A stretch of DNA of 64,000 nucleotides from Betaproteobacteria bacterium Ga0077523. GTDB taxonomy: Bacteria; Pseudomonadota; Gammaproteobacteria; Burkholderiales; Ga0077523. The position numbers and the translations under genes are program-made. Location: positions 20,366 through 84,365 of the forward strand of contig LNDQ01000104.1 in assembly GCA_001464695.1 (NCBI GenBank), given 5' to 3'. The notes beneath the pieces are model-generated. The model was not told the origin of the DNA and searched no databases. It saw nothing but the letters and a program-made list of their open reading frames with translations. This document shows, in pieces, positions 51,215 through 59,989 of the stretch; within the stretch, counting starts at the first letter, position 1; each line of letters opens with the position of its first letter.

Positions 51215-52662
51215 TACGAGATCTGGTACATCGGTGCGAGTGCCTCGAACAGGCGGTGGTAGCGGGCGTACGCGGCTTCCGCCGCTTGCCGGTCCGCCGC
51301 TTGCGGCTCGATCACGCGGAAGGGGCCTGCATCGGGCGCCACCAGGGCACCACCATTGACCGCCTGTGCGGCGAGGGCTGCGGCGCCCAGGGGCGAGGTG
51401 TCGGTCACCGCGCTGGTCTCCACCGGCAAGTTGGCGAGCGTGGCGCGGATGTCCGCCCACACAGCGCTGCGGGCGCCGCCGCCGACGAGCCGGATCGATT
51501 CGATCGGCACATCGAGCGCTCGCAACCGGTCCAGTACATCGCGCATGGCGCAGGCACAACCTTCGAGAACAGCGCGAGCGAGTTCCGCCTTGCCGTGTTT
51601 GGCGGTCATGCCGTGGAATGTGCCCCGCGCGTTCGCAATCCAGCGCGGCGCCATCGCGCCCGACAGCGCGGGCAGGAAGGTGACGCCGTCGCTGCCCATC
51701 GGCGCGGTGGCGGCAAGCTGTGACATGGCCTGCGGCGAATCCACGGAGAACGTGTCGCAGAACCATGTGACTGCCCCGCCTGACAGCCAGCCCGGGTTGC
51801 TGATGTAGGACCGGCCGCCGAACCATCCGTGGGTTTCCACGAGCGCACCGTCGTCGATGACCGGCGTGTCGGAGACCGCTCCGAGGGCCTCGGCGGTGCC
51901 GAGGGAGCAGGCGAGGCGCCCGGGATCGAGCACGCCGGCGCCCAGCGGGTTGGAGAAATCGTCACCGGTACCGACGGCAACCGGCGTTCCCGCCACGAGG
52001 CTGGCGAACCTGGCGCCGTCGTCGCTCAGCCGACCAGCGACGTTCCCGGCCTCGTCGATTCGAGGCAGGCGAGCCGCATCGATGCCGAAGGCGTCGAGCA
52101 GCTGCGGATCGAAGGCCCTGGTCCGCACGTTGTAGAGCATGGTGGTGGACGCGATGCCGTGATCGAACACGCGCTCCCCCGTGAGGCGCTCCACCAGATA
52201 CGAGGTGGGCTGGTGCCATGTGCGAACCCGTGCGGCGTTCGGGTCGTTGCGTTCGAACCAGCGGATCTTCGCCGCCATGTGGCTCGCGTCCAGGACCAGG
52301 CCCGCGCGGTGGCGGACGACATCGGCGGAGACGTCGGCGATCTCGCGATCGGCGCGCCGATCCATCCACACGATGCAGGGCGCCAGCGCTGCTCCCGATG
52401 CATCGGTGGGGATGCAGCCGTCGAGCTGCCCTGCGATGCCGAGCGCCCGCACCGCTTGCGGCCCGATGCCTGCCTGTTCGAGCGCGCGCCCGATCGCGAG
52501 CCCGATCGCACCCATCCAGATCTTCGGGTCCTGCTCGGCCCAGCCCGCTTGCGGAAAGTGGGGGCGATAGGCGATGGAAGCGGAGCCGAGCACGTGCAGG
52601 GCATCGTCGGTGACGATCGCCTTGAGACTCTGGGTGCCGATGTCGACGCCGACGAACGCCAA
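51214..52662 (-). CDS. FGGY-family carbohydrate kinase
   Basis: The 482-residue kinase has '[16 protein letters not shown]' at the N-terminus, '[14 protein letters not shown]', '[10 protein letters not shown]' and the adenosine motif '[18 protein letters not shown]'. It resembles xylulokinase and polyol kinases more than glycerol kinase. The only start near the first strand is TTG 52662, two bases from the adjacent repeat. With the GlpD-like and TIM-barrel genes it could work on a polyol such as erythritol, xylitol or glycerol (inference). Confidence 0.85.
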   Translation of the reverse strand: MAFVGVDIGTQSLKAIVTDDALHVLGSASIAYRPHFPQAGWAEQDPKIWMGAIGLAIGRALEQAGIGPQAVRALGIAGQLDGCIPTDASGAALAPCIVWMDRRADREIADVSADVVRHRAGLVLDASHMAAKIRWFERNDPNAARVRTWHQPTSYLVERLTGERVFDHGIASTTMLYNVRTRAFDPQLLDAFGIDAARLPRIDEAGNVAGRLSDDGARFASLVAGTPVAVGTGDDFSNPLGAGVLDPGRLACSLGTAEALGAVSDTPVIDDGALVETHGWFGGRSYISNPGWLSGGAVTWFCDTFSVDSPQAMSQLAATAPMGSDGVTFLPALSGAMAPRWIANARGTFHGMTAKHGKAELARAVLEGCACAMRDVLDRLRALDVPIESIRLVGGGARSAVWADIRATLANLPVETSAVTDTSPLGAAALAAQAVNGGALVAPDAGPFRVIEPQAADRQAAEAAYARYHRLFEALAPMYQIS

Positions 52663-52664
52663 AT

Positions 52665-52827
52665 CAGCCCTCGCCGGGCCGCCCCAAGAGGGCTGGCCCC
52701 CTGGGGGGAGAGGCCGCAAGGCCTGTCGGGGGGAGGGTCACGTCACAGCCCTCGCCGGGCCGTCCCAAGAGGGCTGGCCCCCTGGGGGGAGAGGCCGCCA
52801 GGCCAGTCGAGGGGGGGCGTCACGTCA
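52665..52827. repeat. Two tandem family A palindromic repeats
   Basis: Two near-identical units of about 81 bp (52665-52745 and 52746-52827) run cagccctcgccgggcc...agagggctggccccctggggggagaggcc...cacgtca. The second unit ends on the TIM-barrel stop codon, and the first ends two bases from the kinase TTG start. So the repeat fills the whole intergenic region and must include the kinase ribosome-binding area. Confidence 0.85.
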
Positions 52828-53517
52828 GGCGGCCTGCTCGAGCCGCAGGCGGGCGCTGTCGGCCATCACGTCGGCGAGCTGCGAGATGACCGATCCCTTC
52901 TGCGGGCTGTAGGTGCCCGAGAAGACGGCCGAACCGATGGTGAACGCGTCGGCGCCGGCTGCAGCGATGGCACGCATGCGATCGATGGTGTCGATGCTGC
53001 CGGCGACCACCAGCCGGCCATGGCCCAGGCCGCGGCGCGCCGCGCGCACCAGTTCGATCGGGTCGGCATCGGTGGCGCGGTAGGCGAGCAGGTCTGCACC
53101 CGCGCACCCGTGCGCCATGAACGCGCTGCACTGTCGCTCCACGTCGTCGATGCTGCCGGCGAGCTTCGTGGGGTGGCCGAACGGTGTGCCCGGAAACGGG
53201 TAGTAGCCGATGTTCGTGCCTGCCACGATTTCGAGAATCTCCTTCACCTGGGTGCCGCCGAGCAGGCAATCTACACCGATACGGCGTGCCGTCTCGGCGG
53301 ATTTCAGGCAGGCTTCCGGCGAAGTGCTGACCACTTCCATGTAGACCGAAGCACCGCTCGCGCGGATGCGACCCGTCAGGCGGCGCAACACGTTCTCGCT
53401 CACGCCGACATCCTTGAAGCCCACGTGACGCAGCCCGAGCGGCCGGATCAGGTCGAACAGTTCGAGGCAGTCCTCGATGGTCCGGTCCTGCCGTGTCAGC
53501 ATGAAGATGAAGTCCAT
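52825..53517 (-). CDS. TIM-barrel protein of the polyol cluster, function unknown
   Basis: The 230-residue barrel starts 'MDFIFMLTRQDRTIEDCLEL'. It has 'HVGFKDVGVSENVLRRL', 'ASVYMEVVSTSPEACLKSA', 'GVDCLLGGTQVKEIL' and ends with a phosphate-binding pair 'GRLVVAGSIDTIDRMRAI' and 'GADAFTIGSAVFSG'. The pattern suggests binding of a phosphorylated ligand. It resembles phosphosugar isomerase/epimerase barrels, but I do not recognise the family. ATG 53517 has ggagga upstream. It is first gene of the minus-strand polyol operon. Confidence 0.65.
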   Translation of the reverse strand: MDFIFMLTRQDRTIEDCLELFDLIRPLGLRHVGFKDVGVSENVLRRLTGRIRASGASVYMEVVSTSPEACLKSAETARRIGVDCLLGGTQVKEILEIVAGTNIGYYPFPGTPFGHPTKLAGSIDDVERQCSAFMAHGCAGADLLAYRATDADPIELVRAARRGLGHGRLVVAGSIDTIDRMRAIAAAGADAFTIGSAVFSGTYSPQKGSVISQLADVMADSARLRLEQAA

Positions 53518-53579
53518 CGTCGGGTTCCTCCGGGCTGCCCGGCGTGCCTCGAAGGGGCGCGCCTGATCGTTGGACTGAT

Positions 53580-53608
53580 GTTGTAACCCACACAAAATGG
53601 CTTTGCAA
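53580..53608 (-). promoter_or_regulatory. Divergent promoter region of the polyol cluster
   Basis: On the minus strand TTGCAA (53608-53603) and TACAAC (53585-53580) are 17 bp apart, a fair sigma-70 promoter for the catabolic operon. On the plus strand an extended -10-like TGGTATGAC lies at 53618-53626, in front of the transporter genes. The whole 181-bp gap is the likely target of the DeoR regulator. Confidence 0.4.
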
Positions 53609-53698
53609 GTTCCAATCTGGTATGACAGGATCGCGGTGCGCGGCGCCTCTCGGAGCAGCCCGTGCCGACGTTTTCTTTCCATGCGAAGGAGAAGAAAT

Positions 53699-55034
53699 AT
53701 GGGACGGATCGACGGGTGGTTGCGCGGATTGGCAATCGGGGTCTTATTGTGGCAAGTACCACAAAGCCATGCCTGGACTCTGGAGGAGGCGGCCAAGCCC
53801 TACAAGGGCGTCACCCTGCGCACTATCGGCGAGTCGCTGCCGCCCCTGGAGGCCATGAAGGCCATGGCGCCCGAGTTCACCAAGCGCACCGGCATCAAGG
53901 TCGAGATCGAGATGTACGAGCACTCCGAGGCCGTGAACAAGGTCATGCTCGATCTCAACAGCAAGCGTGCACGCTACGATTTCATCCTTCAGCCCCATCG
54001 CGAGCTGGGCAAGTTCGTCGCAAACAAGCACCTGCAGGCGATCGACCGGTTTCTCGACGATCCGAAGTTGCGCGACCCGTCGTTCGATCCGGCGAAGGTG
54101 CTCTACCCGGGCCTGTGGAAGGAGATCTCCTGGTATCAGGGCAAGGTCTACGGTTTTCCCTTCACGGCGCTCACCATGTACGCGTGGTATCGCGCGGATC
54201 TGCTGAATGATCCGAAGGAACGGGCCGGGTTCAAGGCGAAGTACGGCTACGAATTGCAGCCGGCGCGCGACTGGAAGCAGTACCGCGATCTCGCCGAGTG
54301 GTTCACCCGGCCGGACCAGGGGTTCTACGGAACGGCTCTGCAAGGCAAGCGCCACGAGGCGCTGTGGTACGAGTGGATCAACTTTCTCTACTCGTTCGGC
54401 GGTGACGTGCTCGACGTCAAGGCCGGCTCCGAATGCGGGCCGGTCATCGTCAACAGTCCGGAAGCGATCGAGTCGCTCGAGTACTACAAGAGTCTCGTCA
54501 AGTTCTCGCCGCCCGACACGCTCAACTACTTCTGGGACGACGTGATGGCACTCATGCAGCAGGGCAAGGTGTTCGAGCTCATCATGTGGAACGACGCCAC
54601 CTACGCGGTCGCCGAGGACAAGGAAGCGTCGACCGTCGCCGGCAAGATGGCGTTCGATCTCGTGCCTCAGGGCAATGGCGGCAAGGTGGGCCAGGTGGAA
54701 GGCTGGAGCTATCTCGTTCCGGCTTCGGCCAAGAACCAGGCGGCGGCCTACCTCTTCATCCAGTGGATGATGGCGGGCCAGCGCACGCCCCGATGTCTAT
54801 GCCGCCAAGGAAGTCCAGAAGCTCGCCTATGCCAAGGCGTCGATGCAGACCAACGAAGTGGCCAAGCCGAAGGCCACGCTGCCGCAGTCGGGCGAGATGA
54901 CCGACATCCTCGTGCGCGAGATCTCCACGTTCCTGGTGGGTCAGAAGACCGCCAAGGCCGCGCTCGACACGTCGGCGAAGGACATCTCCAAGCTCCTGGG
55001 CAAGTGCGCGCCGCTCAAGTATCCGGTCAAGTGA
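53699..55034 (+). pseudogene. ABC sugar/polyol-binding protein (family 1), frameshifted
   Basis: ATG 53699 (gaaggag upstream) opens a protein with an export signal ('LAIGVLLWQVPQSHAW') and the family 1 binding-protein pattern ('GVTLRTIGESLPPLEAMKAM', 'RYDFILQPHRELG', 'GKVYGFPFTALTMYAWYR'). After 'FIQWMMAGQRT' the frame shifts at the CCCC run 54788-54791; dropping one C gives 'PDVYAAKEVQKLAYAKASM' and the normal end 'KCAPLKYPVK' at 55034 (444 residues). As sequenced the last 80 residues are lost. It may be real decay or a homopolymer error. Confidence 0.8.
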
Positions 55035-55053
55035 CGGACGCCTGGGAGCGCCA

Positions 55054-55977
55054 TTGCGGCCGGTGAGCGCCCGCGGTCGCCTGCTGTTCGATCGGGGTAC
55101 TGCCTGGTTCCTGCTGGCACCGGCCGCGGTGCTGGTGGTGATCTTCCTGGTGGGGCCGTTCTACTACATGACGTGGACGGCGTTCACCGACCTGTCGTTC
55201 GCGAACCCGGACCAGCACGGGTCGTTCATCGGCTTCGACAACTTCCGCCGGCTGATGCGCGATGACGACATCTTCTGGTCGAGCTTCGGGCGCACGCTGC
55301 GGTTCGTCGTGGCCAGCGTGGGTCTCGAGTTCGTGCTGGGATTCGCGCTCGCGCTGCTCATCCATCGCAGCGTGCGCTCGACCCGTATCCTGCTCACACT
55401 GCTGCTGATCCCGATGATGCTGGCACCCGTGGCAGTGGGGCTGCTCTGGAAGCTCCTGCTGCAGGGCGACTTCGGCATGGTCGCGTACTACCTGCGCAGC
55501 GTCGGGTTGCTCGGCCGCGACGCGGCCATCTTCTCCAATCCGGATCTCGTGATGCCGGCGATCGTCGCCATCGACGTCTGGCAATGGACCCCGTTCGTGA
55601 CATTGGTGGTGCTGGCCGGGCTCATGAGCCTGCCGCGCGAACCGTTCGAGGCCGCCACCATGGACGGCGCCGGTCCCTGGCGGCAGTTCTTCGACGTGCT
55701 GCTGCCGCTCATGCGGCCCATCATCGCGCTCGTGCTGCTGCTACGGGGCATCGACGCGTTCAAGGAGTTCGACAAGGTCTTCATCCTGACCGGCGGCGGT
55801 CCGGGCACGGTGAGCGAGTTGCTCTCGATCTACGCCTATCGCGTCAACTTCAAGAACTGGGACATCGGCTATGGGGCCGCCGTGGCGTTCATGGTGTACC
55901 TGGTCGTGGTAGTCCTCTGCTCGGTGTTCTACAAGGCCGTCTACTGGAAGCGTTCCGGTGACAGGGTCGCGGCATGA
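55054..55977 (+). CDS. ABC transporter permease (sugar/polyol type, first)
   Basis: The 307-residue protein has six membrane helices and the EAA loop 'EAATMDGAGPWRQFFDVLLP' near residue 200, as in MalF/UgpA. Start TTG 55054 has gggag 5 bp upstream; GTG 55063 is an alternative. Its stop overlaps the second permease start. It forms the inner-membrane channel with the next gene. Confidence 0.9.
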   Translation: MRPVSARGRLLFDRGTAWFLLAPAAVLVVIFLVGPFYYMTWTAFTDLSFANPDQHGSFIGFDNFRRLMRDDDIFWSSFGRTLRFVVASVGLEFVLGFALALLIHRSVRSTRILLTLLLIPMMLAPVAVGLLWKLLLQGDFGMVAYYLRSVGLLGRDAAIFSNPDLVMPAIVAIDVWQWTPFVTLVVLAGLMSLPREPFEAATMDGAGPWRQFFDVLLPLMRPIIALVLLLRGIDAFKEFDKVFILTGGGPGTVSELLSIYAYRVNFKNWDIGYGAAVAFMVYLVVVVLCSVFYKAVYWKRSGDRVAA

Positions 55978-56798
55978 CGGCAAGTGCTGCCTGGCGGCGA
56001 GTCGCGTGGGCGATCCTTGCGGCAGCCGTGGTGATTGCGGTCACGCCGTACCTCTGGTTGCTGCTGACGTCGTTCAAGACGCGCGTCGACATCCTGTCGC
56101 CGCAACCTGCGTGGCGGTTCGCCCCCACCTGGGCCAACTATCCGGCGGTCTTCATCGGCAAGGAGTACCTGCCGCTGCTGTGGAACTCGCTCTCGATCGC
56201 CGGGTGCTCCACGCTGCTGTCGCTCGCGATCGGCGCGCCGGCGGCCTACGTTTTCGCGCGGGAGCGCTTTCCGGGGCGGGAGGATCTGTTCTTCTTCTTC
56301 CTCACCACACGCATGGCCCCACCTATTTCCATCGCCGTGCCGCTGTTCTTGTTCTTCACTGCCACCGGCATGATCGACACGTTGTACGCGGTGATCATCG
56401 CCCATACGTCGTTCAATCTTTCGCTCGTCGTGTGGATGATGCGCGGCTTCTTCGCCGACATCCCGCGCGAGATCGACGAGGCCGCGCAGATGGATGGCCG
56501 CTCGAGGCTCGGCGCCTTCGTGGGCGTCGTGCTGCCGCTCGCGGCACCCGGTCTCGCAGCGACCGCGGTGCTCTGCTTCATCCTGAGCTGGAACGAGTTC
56601 CTGTACGCCTTCCTGCTGGCAGCGTTCGAAGGCCGGCCGCTGACCGTGGGCATCCCGGGACTGGTCACTCCGCACGGCACGCTGTGGGGGCAGGTCGCCG
56701 CAGTGGCTGTGGTCGCGACTCTGCCCATCGTCGTGTTCGCGATGCTGGTGCAGCGCCATCTCGTGCGCGGCCTCACCTTCGGCGCGGTGAAGGCCTGA
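55974..56798 (+). CDS. ABC transporter permease (sugar/polyol type, second)
   Basis: The 274-residue MalG/UgpE-type permease has six helices and the EAA loop 'EIDEAAQMDGRSRLGAF...LPLAAPG'. ATG 55974 overlaps the first permease stop (ATGA). The C-terminal 'LVQRHLVRGLTFGAVKA' is typical of MalG-type proteins. Confidence 0.92.
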   Translation: MTASAAWRRVAWAILAAAVVIAVTPYLWLLLTSFKTRVDILSPQPAWRFAPTWANYPAVFIGKEYLPLLWNSLSIAGCSTLLSLAIGAPAAYVFARERFPGREDLFFFFLTTRMAPPISIAVPLFLFFTATGMIDTLYAVIIAHTSFNLSLVVWMMRGFFADIPREIDEAAQMDGRSRLGAFVGVVLPLAAPGLAATAVLCFILSWNEFLYAFLLAAFEGRPLTVGIPGLVTPHGTLWGQVAAVAVVATLPIVVFAMLVQRHLVRGLTFGAVKA

Positions 56799-56800
56799 TA

Positions 56801-56879
56801 TGAGATCCCCCTCGATAAGCCTGCGGCGGCTCCCCCCAAGGGGGCCAGCCCTCTTGTGGGCTGAGGCCGGCGAGGGCTG
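56801..56879. repeat. Family A palindromic repeat inside the ABC operon
   Basis: ccccctcgataagcc...ggctccccccaagggggccagccctcttg...gcgagggctg. The final tga of the unit overlaps the ATG of the ATPase (ctgATG). It lies between the second permease and the ATPase genes. Confidence 0.8.
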
Positions 56880-57935
56880 ATGGGCGTCGCGCTGCGCGGC
56901 ATCCGCCGCACGTTTCCCGACGGGACCGTCGCCTTGCATGGCCTCGACCTCGCGTTCGAGCAGGGCGAGTTCATCGTGCTGCTCGGGCCCTCCGGTTCGG
57001 GCAAGACCACGGCCTGCCGCATGCTTGCCGGCCTCGACGTGCCGAGCGCCGGGTCCATCGAGATCGACGGACGCGACGTGACGGCGTTGCCGCCGCGTCT
57101 GCGTGGCATGGGCATGGTGTTCCAGAACTACGCGCTGTACGCGCACAAATCCGTGTTCGAGAACATCGCGTATCCGCTGCGCGTGCGCAAGTTCGCCGCC
57201 GATTCGATCCGGTCCAAGGTGCAGGCGATCGCCGCGTTGTTGCGCATCGAGCCCTATCTGCATCGCCGTCCGGCGGAACTGTCGGGCGGCCAGGCGCAAC
57301 GCGTCGCGGTCGCGCGCGCGCTGGTCTGGGAGCCGGCGATCTGTCTCATGGACGAGCCGCTGTCCAATCTCGACGCGCTGCTGCGCCTGCAGCTGCGGAC
57401 CGAGTTGAAGCGCCTGCATCGCGACCTCAGCAAGACCTTCGTGTTCGTCACCCACGACCAGGAAGAGGCGATGACTCTGGGCACCCGCATCGCCGTGCTG
57501 CGCGACGGTCGCCTCGAACAGTTCGAAGCGCCACGGAACATCTATCGCAAGCCCGCGAGCCGGTTCGTGGCGGAGTTCATCGGCCGGCCGGCCATGAACA
57601 CTTTCGACGGCGAAGTGCGCGACGGCCGCTTTCATGCGCCGGGATGGGCGGTGCCGGTGGGAGATCGGCCTGCGGGCCCTGCTGTGCTCGGTATCCGCCC
57701 GGAACAGATCGAGATCGTGTCCGCTGCAACGGACGATGCGTTCCCGCTGGTGCTCGACGTCTGCGAGCCGGTGGAACCGGACATCCTGTGGTTTCTGCGG
57801 GCCGGCGACCGGTCGTTGATCGTGCGCGGTTCGGGGGACGACATCACGGCGGAGTCGGGCGACACCGTCCACGTCCGTTTTCCCCGGGTTGCACTGCACT
57901 GGTTCGACCCGGTCACCGGCGCGCGCCTGCCGTGA
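56880..57935 (+). CDS. ABC transporter ATPase (MalK/UgpC type)
   Basis: The 351-residue ATPase has Walker A 'GPSGSGKTT', Q-loop 'VFQNYALYAHKSV', signature 'LSGGQAQR', Walker B 'ICLMDEPLSNLD' and switch His 'FVTHDQEEA'. A C-terminal TOBE domain follows ('PAVLGIRPEQIEIV'). It powers the transporter of the preceding genes. Start ATG 56880 sits on the end of a repeat, with no clear ribosome-binding site; the repeat's ggcgaggg may serve. Confidence 0.93.
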   Translation: MGVALRGIRRTFPDGTVALHGLDLAFEQGEFIVLLGPSGSGKTTACRMLAGLDVPSAGSIEIDGRDVTALPPRLRGMGMVFQNYALYAHKSVFENIAYPLRVRKFAADSIRSKVQAIAALLRIEPYLHRRPAELSGGQAQRVAVARALVWEPAICLMDEPLSNLDALLRLQLRTELKRLHRDLSKTFVFVTHDQEEAMTLGTRIAVLRDGRLEQFEAPRNIYRKPASRFVAEFIGRPAMNTFDGEVRDGRFHAPGWAVPVGDRPAGPAVLGIRPEQIEIVSAATDDAFPLVLDVCEPVEPDILWFLRAGDRSLIVRGSGDDITAESGDTVHVRFPRVALHWFDPVTGARLP

Positions 57936-58093
57936 GCCTGCTCGGCTTCGTGCCGCTCATCGCCGCGGCGATCGTGTGGTGGGCCTTCAGCCGCTGGAAT
58001 CGGCCGCGCCGCTGGTTCTCGACCGGCGAGGTGATCTTCTGGGATGCGATCGTGCTGTGCGTGCTCCAGCTCGCCTGGCTGCGGTACTTCTGA
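57932..58093 (+). CDS. Small two-helix membrane protein at the end of the ABC operon
   Basis: GTG 57932 overlaps the ATPase stop (GTGA) and opens a 53-codon frame. It encodes two hydrophobic segments, 'LLGFVPLIAAAIVWWAF' and 'VIFWDAIVLCVLQLAWLRYF', joined by a basic loop 'SRWNRPRRWFSTGE'. The tight overlap and clean two-helix pattern argue it is real. A loop rich in Arg predicts an N-out, C-out hairpin. Function unknown; it may be a small accessory subunit of the transporter. Confidence 0.65.
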   Translation: MSLLGFVPLIAAAIVWWAFSRWNRPRRWFSTGEVIFWDAIVLCVLQLAWLRYF

Positions 58094-58099
58094 CGCGGT

Positions 58100-58753
58100 T
58101 CAGAAGCTGTCCACGACCGCGCGGGCGAACGGGATCCAGAGGCTGCCGAGGCGGAACAGCACGCCGGGTAACAGCACCGCGGCGATGACGAACCCGATGT
58201 GCGGTGCGACGTCCTTGCGCTGGAGCGCCGTCCGATAGGCGATGACGACCGGGGCAAGCATCGAAGCGTAGGTGAGGTGCAGCATCGGAGCGAACACCAG
58301 GAAATCCTGCACCGCACCTGCATACGCCATTTTCCATAGCGCCAGACTGTGATCGAAGAGTGCGAGCGTTCCGCAGAGAAAGAAGACCGTCACCGGATGC
58401 CACCGGCTACGCGTCAGCAGCCAGGCCCATGCGAGGTAGGCACCGGCGTAGCTGCCGACCCACAGGAAACCATTGACGAGCAGGTTCGGGTCGAGATCGC
58501 CGCGCGCGAGCAGCGCCAGCGGCTCGGCGACGAAGGCCGTGTAGACGGTGCCGATCAGCACCAGGTAGATGGTGGTCGCGGTTGCGCGACGCGGGCGCAA
58601 CAGACCGGGCTTCCATAGCAGGAATGCCGCGAGTCCATGCAGTCCTATGTGCCACATGTAGTGCCAGTCCGAGGACAGTAGCAACGCGTAGGCGCCGACG
58701 CACCACGCGGCATACAGCGCGACCGGTGCGCGGAGCCGCCAGCGCACATCCAT
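58100..58753 (-). CDS. Integral membrane protein of unknown function
   Basis: The 217-residue protein has about six or seven hydrophobic helices ('APVALYAAWCVGAYALLL', 'TIYLVLIGTVYTAFVAEPLALLA', 'FLWVGSYAGAYLAWAWLL', 'VTVFFLCGTLALF' and others). No known family motif is seen. ATG 58753 lies after the CoA-transferase stop by 14 bp, so it is probably in that operon. It converges on the small ABC-operon protein. Confidence 0.65.
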   Translation of the reverse strand: MDVRWRLRAPVALYAAWCVGAYALLLSSDWHYMWHIGLHGLAAFLLWKPGLLRPRRATATTIYLVLIGTVYTAFVAEPLALLARGDLDPNLLVNGFLWVGSYAGAYLAWAWLLTRSRWHPVTVFFLCGTLALFDHSLALWKMAYAGAVQDFLVFAPMLHLTYASMLAPVVIAYRTALQRKDVAPHIGFVIAAVLLPGVLFRLGSLWIPFARAVVDSF

Positions 58754-58767
58754 CTCCCGGGTGCGGA

Positions 58768-59985
58768 TCAGACCACGCCTTGCGTGCGCAAGGCGGCGAT
58801 CGCCTGCTCGTTGAGGCCGATGCCCGCGAGCACCTCGTCGGTGTGCTGGCCGAGCAGCGGCGGCGCGGCGCGATGCTCGACCGGCGTGCGCGACAGCTTG
58901 ATCGGGCTCGCCACCAGCGGCACCGTGCCGGCGGTGGGATGGGGCAGTTCGATGCGCATGCCGCGATGTTGCACGTGCGGATCGGCAAACGCCTGTCCGA
59001 TGTCGTTGATCGGCCCACAGGGCACGCCGACCGCTTCGAGTGCGTCGCTCCAGAAGCGCATCGGTCTCCGCGCGACTCGCTCCGCGAGCAACGTAACGAG
59101 AGTCGCGCGATTCTTCACGCGCATCGGATTGGTGGCAAAGCGTTGATCGGTGGCGAGTTCGGGAGCCCCCGCGATCTCGCACAGTTTCGCGAACTGCCCG
59201 TCATTGCCCACCGCGACGATGATGTGACCATCTGCCGCCGCGAACGTCTGATAGGGGACTATGTTCGGATGCGCGTTGCCGGCACGCACCGGCGGCTTGC
59301 CCGAGGCGAGGTAGTTCATCGCCATGTTCGCGGTCATGGCCACCTGGGTGTCGAGCAGGGCCATGTCGACGTGTTGGCCGAAGCCGCTCTTCTCGCGTTC
59401 CGCCAGCGCGGCCAGCACACCGACGGTCGCGTACATGCCCGTCATCAGGTCGGCCACCGCCACGCCCACCTTCTGCGGTCCGCCGCCCGGCAGATCGTCG
59501 CGCTCGCCGGTGATGCTCATCAATCCGCCAAGACCCTGGATGATGAAGTCGTAGCCTGCCCGCGGCGCGTAGGGGCCGGTCTGGCCGAAGCCCGTGACCG
59601 AACAGTAGATGAGCCGCGGATTGAGTTTCGCAAGGCTCTCGTAGTCCAGCCCGTACTGGCGCAGCCCGCCCACCTTGTAGTTCTCGAGCAGCACGTCGGC
59701 GCGTTGCGCCAGACGCTTGACGATGTCCTGTCCCGCCGGCTTCGAAATGTCGAGCGTGACCGACTTCTTGCCGCGATTCGCAGACATGAAGTAGGCCGCT
59801 TCACGCGTGTCAGCTCCGGTCTCGTCCTTCATCCAGGGTGGACCCCAGGTGCGCGTGTCATCCCCCGCACCGGGGCGTTCCACCTTGATCACTTCCGCGC
59901 CGAGATCGGCCAGGATCTGGCCGCACCACGGGCCGGCGAGGACGCGCGAAAGATCGAGGACCTTGAGGTGGTCTAGTGCCCCCAC
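58768..59985 (-). CDS. CaiB/BaiF family CoA-transferase
   Basis: The 405-residue class III CoA-transferase has 'LKVLDLSRVLAGPWCGQILADLGAEVIKVE' (family opening), 'RGKKSVTLDI', 'NYKVGGLRQYGLDY', 'SVTGFGQTGPY' and the catalytic aspartate in 'GQHVDMALLD'. It moves CoA between carboxylic acids. GTG 59985 is 4 bp after the glutaryl-CoA dehydrogenase stop. The pair resembles clusters where the transferase activates glutarate. Confidence 0.93.
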   Translation of the reverse strand: MGALDHLKVLDLSRVLAGPWCGQILADLGAEVIKVERPGAGDDTRTWGPPWMKDETGADTREAAYFMSANRGKKSVTLDISKPAGQDIVKRLAQRADVLLENYKVGGLRQYGLDYESLAKLNPRLIYCSVTGFGQTGPYAPRAGYDFIIQGLGGLMSITGERDDLPGGGPQKVGVAVADLMTGMYATVGVLAALAEREKSGFGQHVDMALLDTQVAMTANMAMNYLASGKPPVRAGNAHPNIVPYQTFAAADGHIIVAVGNDGQFAKLCEIAGAPELATDQRFATNPMRVKNRATLVTLLAERVARRPMRFWSDALEAVGVPCGPINDIGQAFADPHVQHRGMRIELPHPTAGTVPLVASPIKLSRTPVEHRAAPPLLGQHTDEVLAGIGLNEQAIAALRTQGVV

Positions 59986-59989
59986 GACT

